64,000 nucleotides of DNA from DATARH01 sp963847345 (GTDB lineage: Bacteria > Pseudomonadota > Alphaproteobacteria > ATCC43930 > CGMCC-115725), in assembly GCA_963847345.1 (NCBI GenBank), contig CAWJZU010000035.1:62001-126000 (forward strand). The letters run 5' to 3'. The position numbers and the translations under genes were made by a program. Below the pieces are notes generated by a model. That model did not search any database. It was given only the letters and a program-made list of their open reading frames with translations, and was not told the origin of the DNA. Positions 16,945 through 25,621 of this stretch are shown here, in pieces (the first letter of the stretch is position 1; each line of letters starts with the position of its first letter).

Positions 16945-18274
16945 CTAAGAGTAGATCTTCACCAGTTCGTCATGCGCCGCCTTGACCGCGTCCTCGGCCG
17001 GCATGCCCTGGATCGCCTTCGCATACATATCGACGATGATGTATTTGGTCGTGACCTCCGCGGCCTTCTGCGACGGCGGGCCGGCATAGCCGGCGAGGCG
17101 TCCGGTAACCGGGATTTTCTTGAACGGCGCCAGCACCGGATCGAGGTTCCACACCGGATGCTCCTCCCACATCTTGGTGGCGCCGGCGGTATAGCCCTGC
17201 TGCGAGGTAAACCATTGGTCGAATACCGGCTTCGAGCGGATCCAGCGCATGAATTCCTTGGCCGGCTTCTGGTTCTTAGAATATTGCATCAGCATGTCGG
17301 TGAACGGGCCGGGCAGGTTGAATTGACCTCCGGAGCCGGCCGGAATGCCGGCGTGCAGGATGTCGTCCTTCATCGGCTTGCCGGCCTCGGTCAGGTATGA
17401 ATCCGGCTTCTTCTTGGCCTCGATATAGATCGACGCACCGTTGTTCGTGGCACTGATGCTGCCCGACAGGAAGGCCCGGTTGTTGTTGGTATCGTCCCAG
17501 GCGAGCCCGCCCTCATCCATCGTTTCTTTCCACAATGGCACCGCGAACTTCACCGATTTCGATCGTCTCCTTGCTGTTGAGCACGACAGTCTTGCCGTCG
17601 GCCTCGACCTCCTTGCCGCCCCACGACCACAGATAGGGATACCACCATCCCGGCGCGTCGCCGAAGGTGTGCCCGGCGGTCTGACCGTACGGATGACCGG
17701 CCGCTTTCAGCTTTTTGCCGGCGGCGCGATATTCGTCCCAGTTCTGCGGGAATTTATCCGGGAACCCCGCCTCGGCGAGCCACGACTTGCGATAGGCGAC
17801 GAGACCGCCGCCGACACACCACGGCAGGCCGATCCATTTGCCTCCGACCGTGCCGACTCTCTTGTTGATGTCGTAATACCCGCCCTGCTCCTTGCCGATC
17901 TCGTCGGCGAGATCGCCCACGTCGGCGAGGCTCGCGGCATAGAGCTGCGGCCAGTTGTTCAGCGCAAGGATGATGTCGGGGCCCGTGCCGGACTGGATCG
18001 ACGACGTGACGCGCGCCTGGATGTCGTTGGCGTTGATCGTTTCGATGTTGAGCTTCATCCCGAGCGCCTTCTGCGCCTCCTGCGTGATCTTTCCCTTCAG
18101 CAGCTGATCGGATGCCGGCACGAAATCCGCCCAGCGCAGCCAGTGCACGGTGGTTCCCTGGGCATAGGCCGGGGCGCGCCCAGCGGCGAGAATCGCAGCG
18201 AGCCCGCCGGACCCCGCCGTCGCGGCGAGGCCGCCCGAAAGCTGCACGAACCTGCGGCGGTCGATGCGGGTCAT
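16945..18274 (-). CDS. Extracellular sugar-binding protein, paralogue 2 (one frameshift)
   Basis: This is a second family-1 solute-binding protein, about 442 residues after repair, with the same twin-arginine leader (MTRIDRRRFVQLSG). The first part (18274 to about 17560) reads to VVLNSKETIEI and then goes out of frame; the second part resumes at VKFAVPLWKETMDEGG in another frame. Removing one base from the TTT at 17557-17559 restores ETIESVKFAV, exactly parallel to TLESVKFAV in paralogue 1. GGGGAGA precedes the start. The gene is probably functional if the extra base is a sequencing error. Confidence 0.9.
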
Positions 18275-18411
18275 CGCGTCTCTCCCCATTTTCTCCGGAT
18301 GTTGCCGCTGGATGGTAGATAGCGGCATGGCACCGCACAAGACCCGTTGCGGCCCGCGGGTCTTCGGTCGCCGATGAATTTTGGTTATCCCTGCACCGGA
18401 CTGACGCCGTT

Positions 18412-19503
18412 TTAGATCGCGTTTTCGGTCTGGTCGTCGAAGAAATGGATGCGGTGCGGGTTGACGCCGAGGCGGAGCTTTTCGTGCACCTTGGCGGTGG
18501 CGGTCGGCTCGACCGAGGCGACCATCGTCACGCGCCCGACCGCGATGTCGAGCAGGATTTCGGAGCCGAGCCGCTCGACGACCTCGACGACGGCGTCGAG
18601 CGTCAGGTTGGCCGGGTCGGCCTCGGAGGCGAGGTGCAAATCCTCCGGGCGTATGCCGAACGTGAGGTCGCGGCCGGCATAGCGGCCGAGACGGTCCGTC
18701 ATCGCCGCCGGCACCTTGAGGCGGATGCCGTCGCCGATCGCCCAGAGACCGCCATTCTCGGCCTCGATATGGACCGGCGCGAAGTTCATCGCCGGCGAGC
18801 CGATAAACCCGGCGACGAAGCGGTTGGCCGGCTCGTTGTACAGCTCCATCGGATCGCCGACCTGCTGTACCCAGCCGTCGCGCATCACGACAACGCGGTC
18901 GCCGAGGGTCATCGCCTCGACCTGATCGTGGGTCACGTAAATCGCCGTCGTGCCGAGCCGCTCGTGCAGCTTTTTCAATTCGACGCGCATCTGCACGCGC
19001 AGCTTGGCGTCGAGGTTCGACAGCGGCTCGTCGAACAGAAACACCCGGGGATGGCGGACAATCGCGCGCCCCAACGCAACGCGCTGACGCTGCCCGCCCG
19101 ACAACTGGCGCGGCTTGCGCCGGAGATATTCGTGGATGCCGAGGATCTCGGCCGCCTCATGGACCCGCTGCCGGATCTCGTCCTTGTCGAATTTCCGCAT
19201 TTTGAGGCCGAACGCCATGTTGTCGTAGACGCTCATATGCGGATAAAGTGCGTAGTTCTGAAACACCATCGCGATATCGCGATCCATCGGCGCCAGATCA
19301 TTGACGACCGTGTCGTCGATCAGAACACGTCCCGACGTAATGCTTTCGAGCCCGGCGACCATGCGCAATGTCGTTGTCTTGCCGCACCCGGAGGGACCGA
19401 CAAGAACGACAAACTCCTTATCGTGGATGTCGAGATTTACATCCTTTACCGCATGCACCTCATCGTATTTCTTGTTGAGGCTGCGCATCACGACCTGAGA
19501 CAT
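18412..19503 (-). CDS. Sugar ABC transporter ATP-binding protein (UgpC/MalK type)
   Basis: This cytoplasmic ATPase energises the adjacent permeases. The 363 residues contain Walker A GPSGCGKTT (about 37-45), Q-loop VFQNYALYPHM, signature LSGGQRQRVALGRAI, Walker B VFLFDEPLSNLDAKLR and H-loop YVTHDQVEAMTLGD. A C-terminal TOBE/MalK-like regulatory domain follows from about residue 235, with FGIRPEDLHL. It lies 6 bases after the second permease gene and before the two binding-protein genes. Confidence 0.95.
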   Translation of the reverse strand: MSQVVMRSLNKKYDEVHAVKDVNLDIHDKEFVVLVGPSGCGKTTTLRMVAGLESITSGRVLIDDTVVNDLAPMDRDIAMVFQNYALYPHMSVYDNMAFGLKMRKFDKDEIRQRVHEAAEILGIHEYLRRKPRQLSGGQRQRVALGRAIVRHPRVFLFDEPLSNLDAKLRVQMRVELKKLHERLGTTAIYVTHDQVEAMTLGDRVVVMRDGWVQQVGDPMELYNEPANRFVAGFIGSPAMNFAPVHIEAENGGLWAIGDGIRLKVPAAMTDRLGRYAGRDLTFGIRPEDLHLASEADPANLTLDAVVEVVERLGSEILLDIAVGRVTMVASVEPTATAKVHEKLRLGVNPHRIHFFDDQTENAI

Positions 19504-19509
19504 CGGCGC

Positions 19510-20361
19510 CTATCCCTTTACCGATCCGGTGATGCCGGATACGTAATGTTCAACAAAGAACGAATACACAAACGCAACCGGGATCGACCCCAACAACGCG
19601 CCGGCCATCAGCTGACCCCAGTAGAACACGTCGCCGCGGACCAGTTCCGATGTAACGCCGACCGGTACGGTCTTCTGTTCGGGAGAGGACAGGAAGACCA
19701 GCGCATAAATGAATTCGTTCCACGACAGCGTGAACGCGAAGATGCCGGCCGACAAAATGCCGGGAATCGCGATCGGAAAGATGATGTAAGCCATTGCTTT
19801 CCAGCGCGGCGCGCCGTCGATGCGGGCGCATTCCTCCAGCTCTTTCGGGATGGATTTGAAATAGCCCATCATCAGCCAGGTGCAGAACGGGATCAGGAAA
19901 GTCGGGTAGGTCAGGATCAACGCCCACGGCGTGTCGCCGAGCTTGAAATTGCGGATGATGTCGGCGAGCGGGATGAACAGCAGCGTCTGCGGCACCAGAT
20001 AGGTAATGAAAATGCCGGTACCGATGCCGCCGGCGAACGGGAATTTGAGGCGCGACAGCGCGTATCCGGCGAACAGACCGCAAATCAGCGAGATCACTGT
20101 CGATGATATCGCGATGATCATCGTGTTCAGCAGCCACGTCGTAAATAGCGTCTCGGTCAGCAGATCGCGGACATGAACGAGCGTCGGGTTCAGCGTCCAG
20201 AATGGCGTGTAGTTCGCCGCGTTCCATGGCCGATATAATTCGCTGTCGGGTCGGAAGCTCGTGACGATCATCCAGTAGAATGGGAACAGCAGCCCGATGA
20301 CGAACAGGATCAGCGGGATATTGTAGAATACCCAGGTGCGCCAGCGTGCTCCTTCGATCAT
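19510..20361 (-). CDS. Carbohydrate ABC transporter permease (MalG family)
   Basis: This inner-membrane permease has 283 residues and about six transmembrane helices. The cytoplasmic EAA loop (EECARIDGAPRWKAMAYIIFPIAIPG, near residues 180-205) contacts the ATPase. SWNEFIYALVFLSS near the C-terminus is typical of MalG/UgpE-type subunits. It begins 3 bases after the partner permease stop and ends 6 bases before the ATPase gene. Confidence 0.95.
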   Translation of the reverse strand: MIEGARWRTWVFYNIPLILFVIGLLFPFYWMIVTSFRPDSELYRPWNAANYTPFWTLNPTLVHVRDLLTETLFTTWLLNTMIIAISSTVISLICGLFAGYALSRLKFPFAGGIGTGIFITYLVPQTLLFIPLADIIRNFKLGDTPWALILTYPTFLIPFCTWLMMGYFKSIPKELEECARIDGAPRWKAMAYIIFPIAIPGILSAGIFAFTLSWNEFIYALVFLSSPEQKTVPVGVTSELVRGDVFYWGQLMAGALLGSIPVAFVYSFFVEHYVSGITGSVKG

Positions 20362-20364
20362 GGC

Positions 20365-21309
20365 TCAGACCGTCTCCACCCGACGAATGTACAAGAGCTG
20401 AATGATGACGACGAGCAACAGCACCGGGAAGATTGCCAGCGATACTGCCGCTCCCTCGCTCAACAGCCCGGTGCCGACGCCGATCTGATAGGCGTAGGTC
20501 GCGAACAGATGCGTTGCATTCGCCGGTCCGCCGCCGGTCAACACATAGACCAGCTGGAAGTCGGCGAAGGTCTGGATTACCGAGAACAGCACGACGACCA
20601 TTGTCACCGGCAGCAGCAGCGGCCAGGTCACATGACGGAAGCGGTTCCACGCGCGGGCGCCGTCGATTGCCGCGGCCTCGTGTAATTCGGGGCTGATCGT
20701 CTGCAACCCGGCGAGCAAGGTGATCGCGAAAAACGGCACGCCGCGCCAGACATTGACGATCATCACGGAGATCATCGCCAGATCGGGGTCGCCAAGCCAG
20801 TTGATGCGGCCGTCAATCAGCCCAAGGTGAAACAGCATCCAGTTCAGGACGCTGAAGGTCGGGTCGAACATCCACTTCCAGGCAAAGGTCGACAGCACCG
20901 TCGGGATGATGAACGGCAACAGAATGAAGGCGCGCACGAACGCCTTGCCGCGGAAATGCCGGTTCAACAACAGCGCCAGCCAGAGACCGAGGGCCAGCTT
21001 GAACACCGTCGTGACGAATGTATAGAGAAACGTGTTGTAGACCGCGACGCGAAAGATGCTGTCATTCCACAGTTTTTGGAAATTATCGAGACCGACGAAA
21101 TGGCCGGGCACCCCGACCTTCGTGTCGGTCACCGCGAGCAGCACGCCCATTACAAACGGATAGGCGATAAACAATCCGAGCAGCACGATAGTCGGCAGTA
21201 GTAAGGCGGTCGCGAGCCACCGCTCGTCTTCCAGGACCCGGGTGATCGGGCCGCGCCGCGGCAGCGCGGTGTAGCTCGCGGTACGCGCCGCCTGGTCGAT
21301 TGTTGCCAT
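20365..21309 (-). CDS. Carbohydrate ABC transporter permease (MalF family)
   Basis: This is the first gene of the minus-strand sugar ABC operon. The 314-residue permease has a cytoplasmic N-terminal tail of about 35 residues and then six predicted helices. The EAA loop HEAAAIDGARAWNRFRHVTWPLLLPV lies near residues 215-240. It pairs with the MalG-type permease immediately downstream. Order of the operon: permease, permease, ATPase, binding protein 2, binding protein 1. Confidence 0.95.
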   Translation of the reverse strand: MATIDQAARTASYTALPRRGPITRVLEDERWLATALLLPTIVLLGLFIAYPFVMGVLLAVTDTKVGVPGHFVGLDNFQKLWNDSIFRVAVYNTFLYTFVTTVFKLALGLWLALLLNRHFRGKAFVRAFILLPFIIPTVLSTFAWKWMFDPTFSVLNWMLFHLGLIDGRINWLGDPDLAMISVMIVNVWRGVPFFAITLLAGLQTISPELHEAAAIDGARAWNRFRHVTWPLLLPVTMVVVLFSVIQTFADFQLVYVLTGGGPANATHLFATYAYQIGVGTGLLSEGAAVSLAIFPVLLLVVIIQLLYIRRVETV

Positions 21310-21721
21310 CGTGCGTTCCTCCCGGCGGCGCCGGAATTTAGCCGTGAATCCTCACGTGATGCTTAGGTAACCACTTCATCGCGACCGCAGGCGCCGTTGC
21401 CCCGGACCGCCTTCGCGGACCTATCACGTCGAGCAAGGCGGCGACGCATAAAACACATCCTCCCAAAGGGCTCCAAAAAAGCCCGTTTTGGCACTCCTTG
21501 GGGCCGATCTTTAGAGGGAACCGCGCCGCCGCACAAGGGGCCGTCGGATGCCAGCGGTCATGCCGAGGCGTCATGGAGGGTTATGGCGCAAGTGGTTTGC
21601 TCTTGCATCCCAAACACCCTCATCTATCGCGGCCAAACGTGCTTTAATCCGCTGGCCGTCGCGCTGACGCAGTCTGCAACGGCAACCGCGAACCGGATGA
21701 TGCCGGGCTGAAGGAGACACC
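21310..21721. other. Divergent intergenic region between the sugar ABC operon and the Rieske gene
   Basis: These 412 bases contain no convincing gene. A small hairpin GGGCT...AGCCC is visible at 21468-21484 with an A-run in its loop. The region should hold both divergent promoters, but I could not assign boxes confidently. Confidence 0.45.
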
Positions 21722-23032
21722 ATGAACCGCAAGGACAGCGAGGATCTCGTCCGGGTCGGGCCGGGCACGGTGATGGGCGAATTGATGCGGCAGTATTGGA
21801 TTCCGGCGGCGATGTCGGCGGAGCTGAAAGCCGACGGCGACCCGATGCGGCTCGTGCTGCTCGGCGAAAAACTGATCGCATTCCGCGACAGCTCGGGGCG
21901 GGTCGGCATCATGGACCACAAATGCCCGCACCGTTGCGCCTCGCTGTTCCTCGGGCGCAACGAGGGAAACGGCATCCGCTGCATCTATCACGGCTGGAAA
22001 TTCGACGCGGACGGCAACTGTCTCGACACGCCGAACCTCGCCGGCAACCCGGATTTTAAGAACCGCATCAAGGCCAAGGCTTACCAGGTGGCGGAGCGCA
22101 ATGGCCTTGTGTGGGTCTTTATGGGCAAGCGCGCCGCGGCGCCGCCGCTGCCGCAGATCGAGGCGACGCTGCTGCCCGAGAGCGACGTGACGATCTCGTT
22201 CGTGCAGCGCGAGTGCAACTGGCTGCAGGCATTGGAAGGCGATATCGACACTTCGCATTTCGGATTTCTGCACGCAGGCGGAATTGAGCCGGAGATCGTG
22301 CCGGAAGACAGCCTGTTCCGCTTCACGGTGACCAACCGTGCGCCGGAATACCATGTGACCGACACCGACGCTGGCACGATGTACGCAGCCTATCGGGAGG
22401 CCGAGCCGGGCAAGACCTACTGGCGCTTCGCCAATTTCATGCTGCCGTTCTGGACGCAGACGCCGCAGGGCAAGTTCACCGAGCATCTGCACAACCGCGC
22501 CTGGGTTCCGATGGACGACAACCACACGATGTTCGTCAGCCTGACGTGGCGGCGGCACCCGCCCTCGATTGGTCCGGACAAGGATGGCCGCACGATGCCC
22601 GGGTTCCAGCGCGCCTTCGACTACCTGCCGAACAATACGGATTGGTACGGACGCTGGCGGCTGCGCGGCCGGCCCGAGAATGACTGGCTGATCGATCGCG
22701 AGGCGCAGCGGCACGGCGGCAACTACACCGGCATCGAGGGCATCCACGCGCAGGACCAGGCGGTGACCGAGAGCATGGGACCGATCACCGACCATCTATT
22801 CGAGCATCTGGCGCCAAGCGACCGGATGATCATGGCGACCCGCCGCCGGCTGCTGGAGGCGGCGCGGGCGTTGGCGGAAGCGGGCACGGTGCCGCCCGGC
22901 GTCGACGAGCCGGCGATCATGTATCCGGTCAGGAGCGGCGACTTCGTAACCGATGCGCGGCTCGGCTGGCGCGACGCTTACGACCGCGAGATGCGCGCCG
23001 CGGTCCGCCCGCTGAAGATGGCGGCGGAGTAG
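21722..23032 (+). CDS. Rieske 2Fe-2S aromatic-ring-hydroxylating oxygenase (phthalate dioxygenase type)
   Basis: This is a terminal oxygenase of the alpha-only phthalate-4,5-dioxygenase/O-demethylase class (436 residues). The Rieske cluster ligands are CPHRC near residue 70 and CIYHGW about 18 residues later. The mononuclear iron site region is EGDIDTSHFGFLH near residue 175. It would need a separate reductase, which is not adjacent. A crotonase-fold beta-diketone hydrolase starts 4 bases downstream, so the pair probably works in one catabolic route: oxygenation, then C-C cleavage. Substrate unknown. Confidence 0.92.
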   Translation: MNRKDSEDLVRVGPGTVMGELMRQYWIPAAMSAELKADGDPMRLVLLGEKLIAFRDSSGRVGIMDHKCPHRCASLFLGRNEGNGIRCIYHGWKFDADGNCLDTPNLAGNPDFKNRIKAKAYQVAERNGLVWVFMGKRAAAPPLPQIEATLLPESDVTISFVQRECNWLQALEGDIDTSHFGFLHAGGIEPEIVPEDSLFRFTVTNRAPEYHVTDTDAGTMYAAYREAEPGKTYWRFANFMLPFWTQTPQGKFTEHLHNRAWVPMDDNHTMFVSLTWRRHPPSIGPDKDGRTMPGFQRAFDYLPNNTDWYGRWRLRGRPENDWLIDREAQRHGGNYTGIEGIHAQDQAVTESMGPITDHLFEHLAPSDRMIMATRRRLLEAARALAEAGTVPPGVDEPAIMYPVRSGDFVTDARLGWRDAYDREMRAAVRPLKMAAE

Positions 23033-23036
23033 TCGG

Positions 23037-23807
23037 ATGAGCAGGCTCGAAGATTACGCGAACAAATACCAATGCGTCCGTTTCGAGCGGCGCGGCGGCA
23101 TCCTGCAGATGACGCTGCACACCGAGGGGGATTCGCTGCGCTGGGGGTTCGGGCCGCATGCCGAATTGCCCGAGGCATTTCACGATGTCGGCGGCGACCG
23201 CGACAACCGGGTCGTGATCCTGACCGGTACCGGCGCCGAGTTTTCCGGGCCGCGCGCCACCCCCGGCACCTCGTCCTTTCCGACCCGGCCGCCGGCCGAC
23301 CGCATCGACCGCATCCATTGGGAAGGCCGGCATCTCTTGATGCGGCTGCTTGAAATCGAAGTGCCGGTGATCAGCGCGATCAACGGCCCGGCCTGGCGTC
23401 ATTCGGAGATCCCGCTCTTGGGCGATATCGTGCTCGCCGCCGACACGGCGCAGTTCCAGGATTCGGCGCATTTCCCGTCGGAGGTGGTACCCGGGGACGG
23501 GATGCACATCGTGATGCCGCTGCTGTTGGGCCTCAATCGCGGGCGCTATTACCTGTTGACCGGGCAGACGCTCGATGCGCAACAGGCGCACCAATTCGGT
23601 CTTGTCGCAGAGGTGCTGCCGCCCGACCGGCTGATGTCGCGCGCCTGGGAACTGGCCGAGGATCTCGCGAAAAAGCCGACCCTGGCGCTGCGCTACACGC
23701 GGCTGCTGCTGACCGAGTACCTGCGCCGCCAGATGCACGATCTGCTCGGCTACGGGCTCGGCATGGAGCTTCTGGCGCTGCTTGAAAAGCCGGAGGCGCA
23801 GCCGTGA
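23037..23807 (+). CDS. Crotonase-family hydrolase resembling 6-oxocamphor hydrolase
   Basis: This 256-residue enoyl-CoA-hydratase-fold protein differs from CoA-dependent members and resembles 6-oxocamphor hydrolase, which cleaves cyclic beta-diketones by a retro-Claisen reaction without CoA. Matching blocks recalled from that enzyme are TEGDSLRW, VVILTGTGAEF, IEVPVISAINGPA and DIVLAADTAQFQDSAHFPSEVVPGDGMH. The last includes the histidine (SAHFP) and aspartate (PGDGMH) that correspond to the catalytic His/Asp pair. The gene follows the Rieske oxygenase by 4 bases and is convergent with an efflux gene. The family assignment is strong; the actual diketone is unknown. Confidence 0.85.
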   Translation: MSRLEDYANKYQCVRFERRGGILQMTLHTEGDSLRWGFGPHAELPEAFHDVGGDRDNRVVILTGTGAEFSGPRATPGTSSFPTRPPADRIDRIHWEGRHLLMRLLEIEVPVISAINGPAWRHSEIPLLGDIVLAADTAQFQDSAHFPSEVVPGDGMHIVMPLLLGLNRGRYYLLTGQTLDAQQAHQFGLVAEVLPPDRLMSRAWELAEDLAKKPTLALRYTRLLLTEYLRRQMHDLLGYGLGMELLALLEKPEAQP

Positions 23808-23814
23808 CGCTGGC

Positions 23815-25407
23815 TCAACGCAGCCGTGGGGCGGCGCGCATCAGCCAGACCAGCGGGACGCCGGAAGCGGCGGTCAGCGCCAGCAGATAAAAAGAATTGA
23901 TATAGCCGATCATCAGCGCCTGCCGCTGAACCTGTCCGGCCAGCCGCAGCAGACCTCCTACGGTTTCCATATTCCAGGCGTCGGGCAGCCCGGGAAACGA
24001 GAGTGCCTTGTTGTAGGGCGAAATGAACTCGACGAGGCGCGAATAGTTCGCCGCGGCGGAACGCACGAGCAGCACCACGGTCACCGAAATGTAGAGGCTC
24101 GAGCCGAAATTGCGCACCAGGGTAAACACGCCCGATGCCTCGGTGATCTGGTTGGCCGGCAATGTCGCGAAGGCGAGCACCGTCATCGGCGTGAAGGCAA
24201 GCCCGAATCCGAACCCCTGCAACGCATTCGTCCAAAACACGTCGAAGCTTCCGACATTGATGTCGAACCCGGACATCGACCAGGCGGCGTAGGCCTGCGC
24301 ACAAAGTCCGATGGCTACCGACAGCCTCGGATAGCGACGCGAGAACGGCACGACGACAAGGAACGCCATCCAGTTGCCGACGCCGCGCGAGGCCAGCAGG
24401 AGGCCGATTGCGCTGTCGGGATAGTTGCGCAGATCATGCAGCAAGCCGGGTATCAGCACGAGGCTGGTAAAGGCCAGCATCCCCATGAAGAACGCGAGCA
24501 CGAGACCGATCGCGAAATTGCGGTCGAGCAGCAGGCGAAGGTCAAGGAACGGACGGGTGGCGGTCAGGCTGTGCGCCAGAAAAATCCAGAACGCGACCAC
24601 CGCTGTGAAGGCCTCCAGACAGATCTCGGGCGACTCGAACCAGTCGAGCCGCTGCCCCCGGTCGATCATCAACTGCAGACAGGTGATCGCCACCGAGAGC
24701 GCGAGGAACCCGGTCCAGTCGAGCTGTGTGCGGCTGCGGTCCTGGTACTCCGCCAGGCAGACCCAAATCAGCGCCATGGCCACGATGCCGGGCGGAACGA
24801 TCATGAAAAAGGCGGCGCGCCAGTTGTAGGCCTCGGCCATGACGCTGCCGAAGATCGGACCGAACACAGGGCCCATGACGCTGCCTGCGCCCCAGATCAC
24901 CATTACCGCCGTATGCAGGTGGCGCGGGAACGTCGCGAGCACGATGCCCTGGCCCATCGGCATGATTGTCGCGCCGAACAGACCCTGGCCGATGCGGTAC
25001 AGAACGAGGGTTTCGAGACTATCGGCCATGCCGCACAGGAACGACGAGACCGTAAAGCCGAGTACCGAATAGAACATCACGTTGCGCCAGCCGAGCCGGC
25101 TCGCCAGCCAGCCGGTCATCGGCGTCCCTACCGCGGTGGCAACGAGGTTCAGCGTGATAACCCAGGAAATCTCGTCCTGCGTCGCCGACAGGCTGCCGCG
25201 GATCTGCGGCAGCACGACATTGGCCAGCGTGATCGTCATGCCGAACAGCAGCGTCGACATTTGCACGGTCAACAGGACCATCCATTGCCGCAGACCGATG
25301 CTGAACAGACCGGGCAGCTTCGCGGCGGAGCTTGTGGCTTCTCGAGCGGGGGGTGGCGCCGGTTTTTGCGACGGTGCTGCGACGCGGGTGGTGTCGGCTA
25401 TCGACAA
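23815..25407 (-). CDS. DHA2-family MFS multidrug transporter (EmrB/QacA type)
   Basis: This proton-driven exporter has about 14 transmembrane segments (530 residues). Visible features are LANVVLPQIRGSL in the first helix region, the GWLASRLGWRNVMFYSVLGF loop 2-3 motif, and PVFGPIFGSVMAEAYNWRAAFFMIVPPG (motif C region and following loop). There is no EmrA/HlyD partner next to it. It is convergent with the oxygenase/hydrolase pair with only a 7-base gap, so it may or may not relate to that pathway. Confidence 0.92.
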   Translation of the reverse strand: MSIADTTRVAAPSQKPAPPPAREATSSAAKLPGLFSIGLRQWMVLLTVQMSTLLFGMTITLANVVLPQIRGSLSATQDEISWVITLNLVATAVGTPMTGWLASRLGWRNVMFYSVLGFTVSSFLCGMADSLETLVLYRIGQGLFGATIMPMGQGIVLATFPRHLHTAVMVIWGAGSVMGPVFGPIFGSVMAEAYNWRAAFFMIVPPGIVAMALIWVCLAEYQDRSRTQLDWTGFLALSVAITCLQLMIDRGQRLDWFESPEICLEAFTAVVAFWIFLAHSLTATRPFLDLRLLLDRNFAIGLVLAFFMGMLAFTSLVLIPGLLHDLRNYPDSAIGLLLASRGVGNWMAFLVVVPFSRRYPRLSVAIGLCAQAYAAWSMSGFDINVGSFDVFWTNALQGFGFGLAFTPMTVLAFATLPANQITEASGVFTLVRNFGSSLYISVTVVLLVRSAAANYSRLVEFISPYNKALSFPGLPDAWNMETVGGLLRLAGQVQRQALMIGYINSFYLLALTAASGVPLVWLMRAAPRLR

Positions 25408-25621
25408 GACAGGCTACCGGGCACGAACGCGGACCACATTCCCATCACGCCGCGAGGCAACCGCTTCACGCCGGGCGGTGCCGCGAGTTTGGGCAATCCG
25501 CGATCCTATCGTCCCGGCCGAAGCGTGACCACCGGGGCGGGGCGCATGACGCCTACCCGCTCAGCTATGTCGGGTGTACTGTGCGCCGCCTCCGCGTAAG
25601 AGGACTGATTGAGGGCAGGGC

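Noticed and set aside
18445..20106. A 553-residue plus-strand frame
   Set aside because: Antisense to the sugar ABC ATPase and permease with intact motifs; no family resemblance.
23782..25599. A 605-residue plus-strand frame
   Set aside because: Antisense to the DHA2 transporter; rich in His, Arg and Gln and without recognisable domains.
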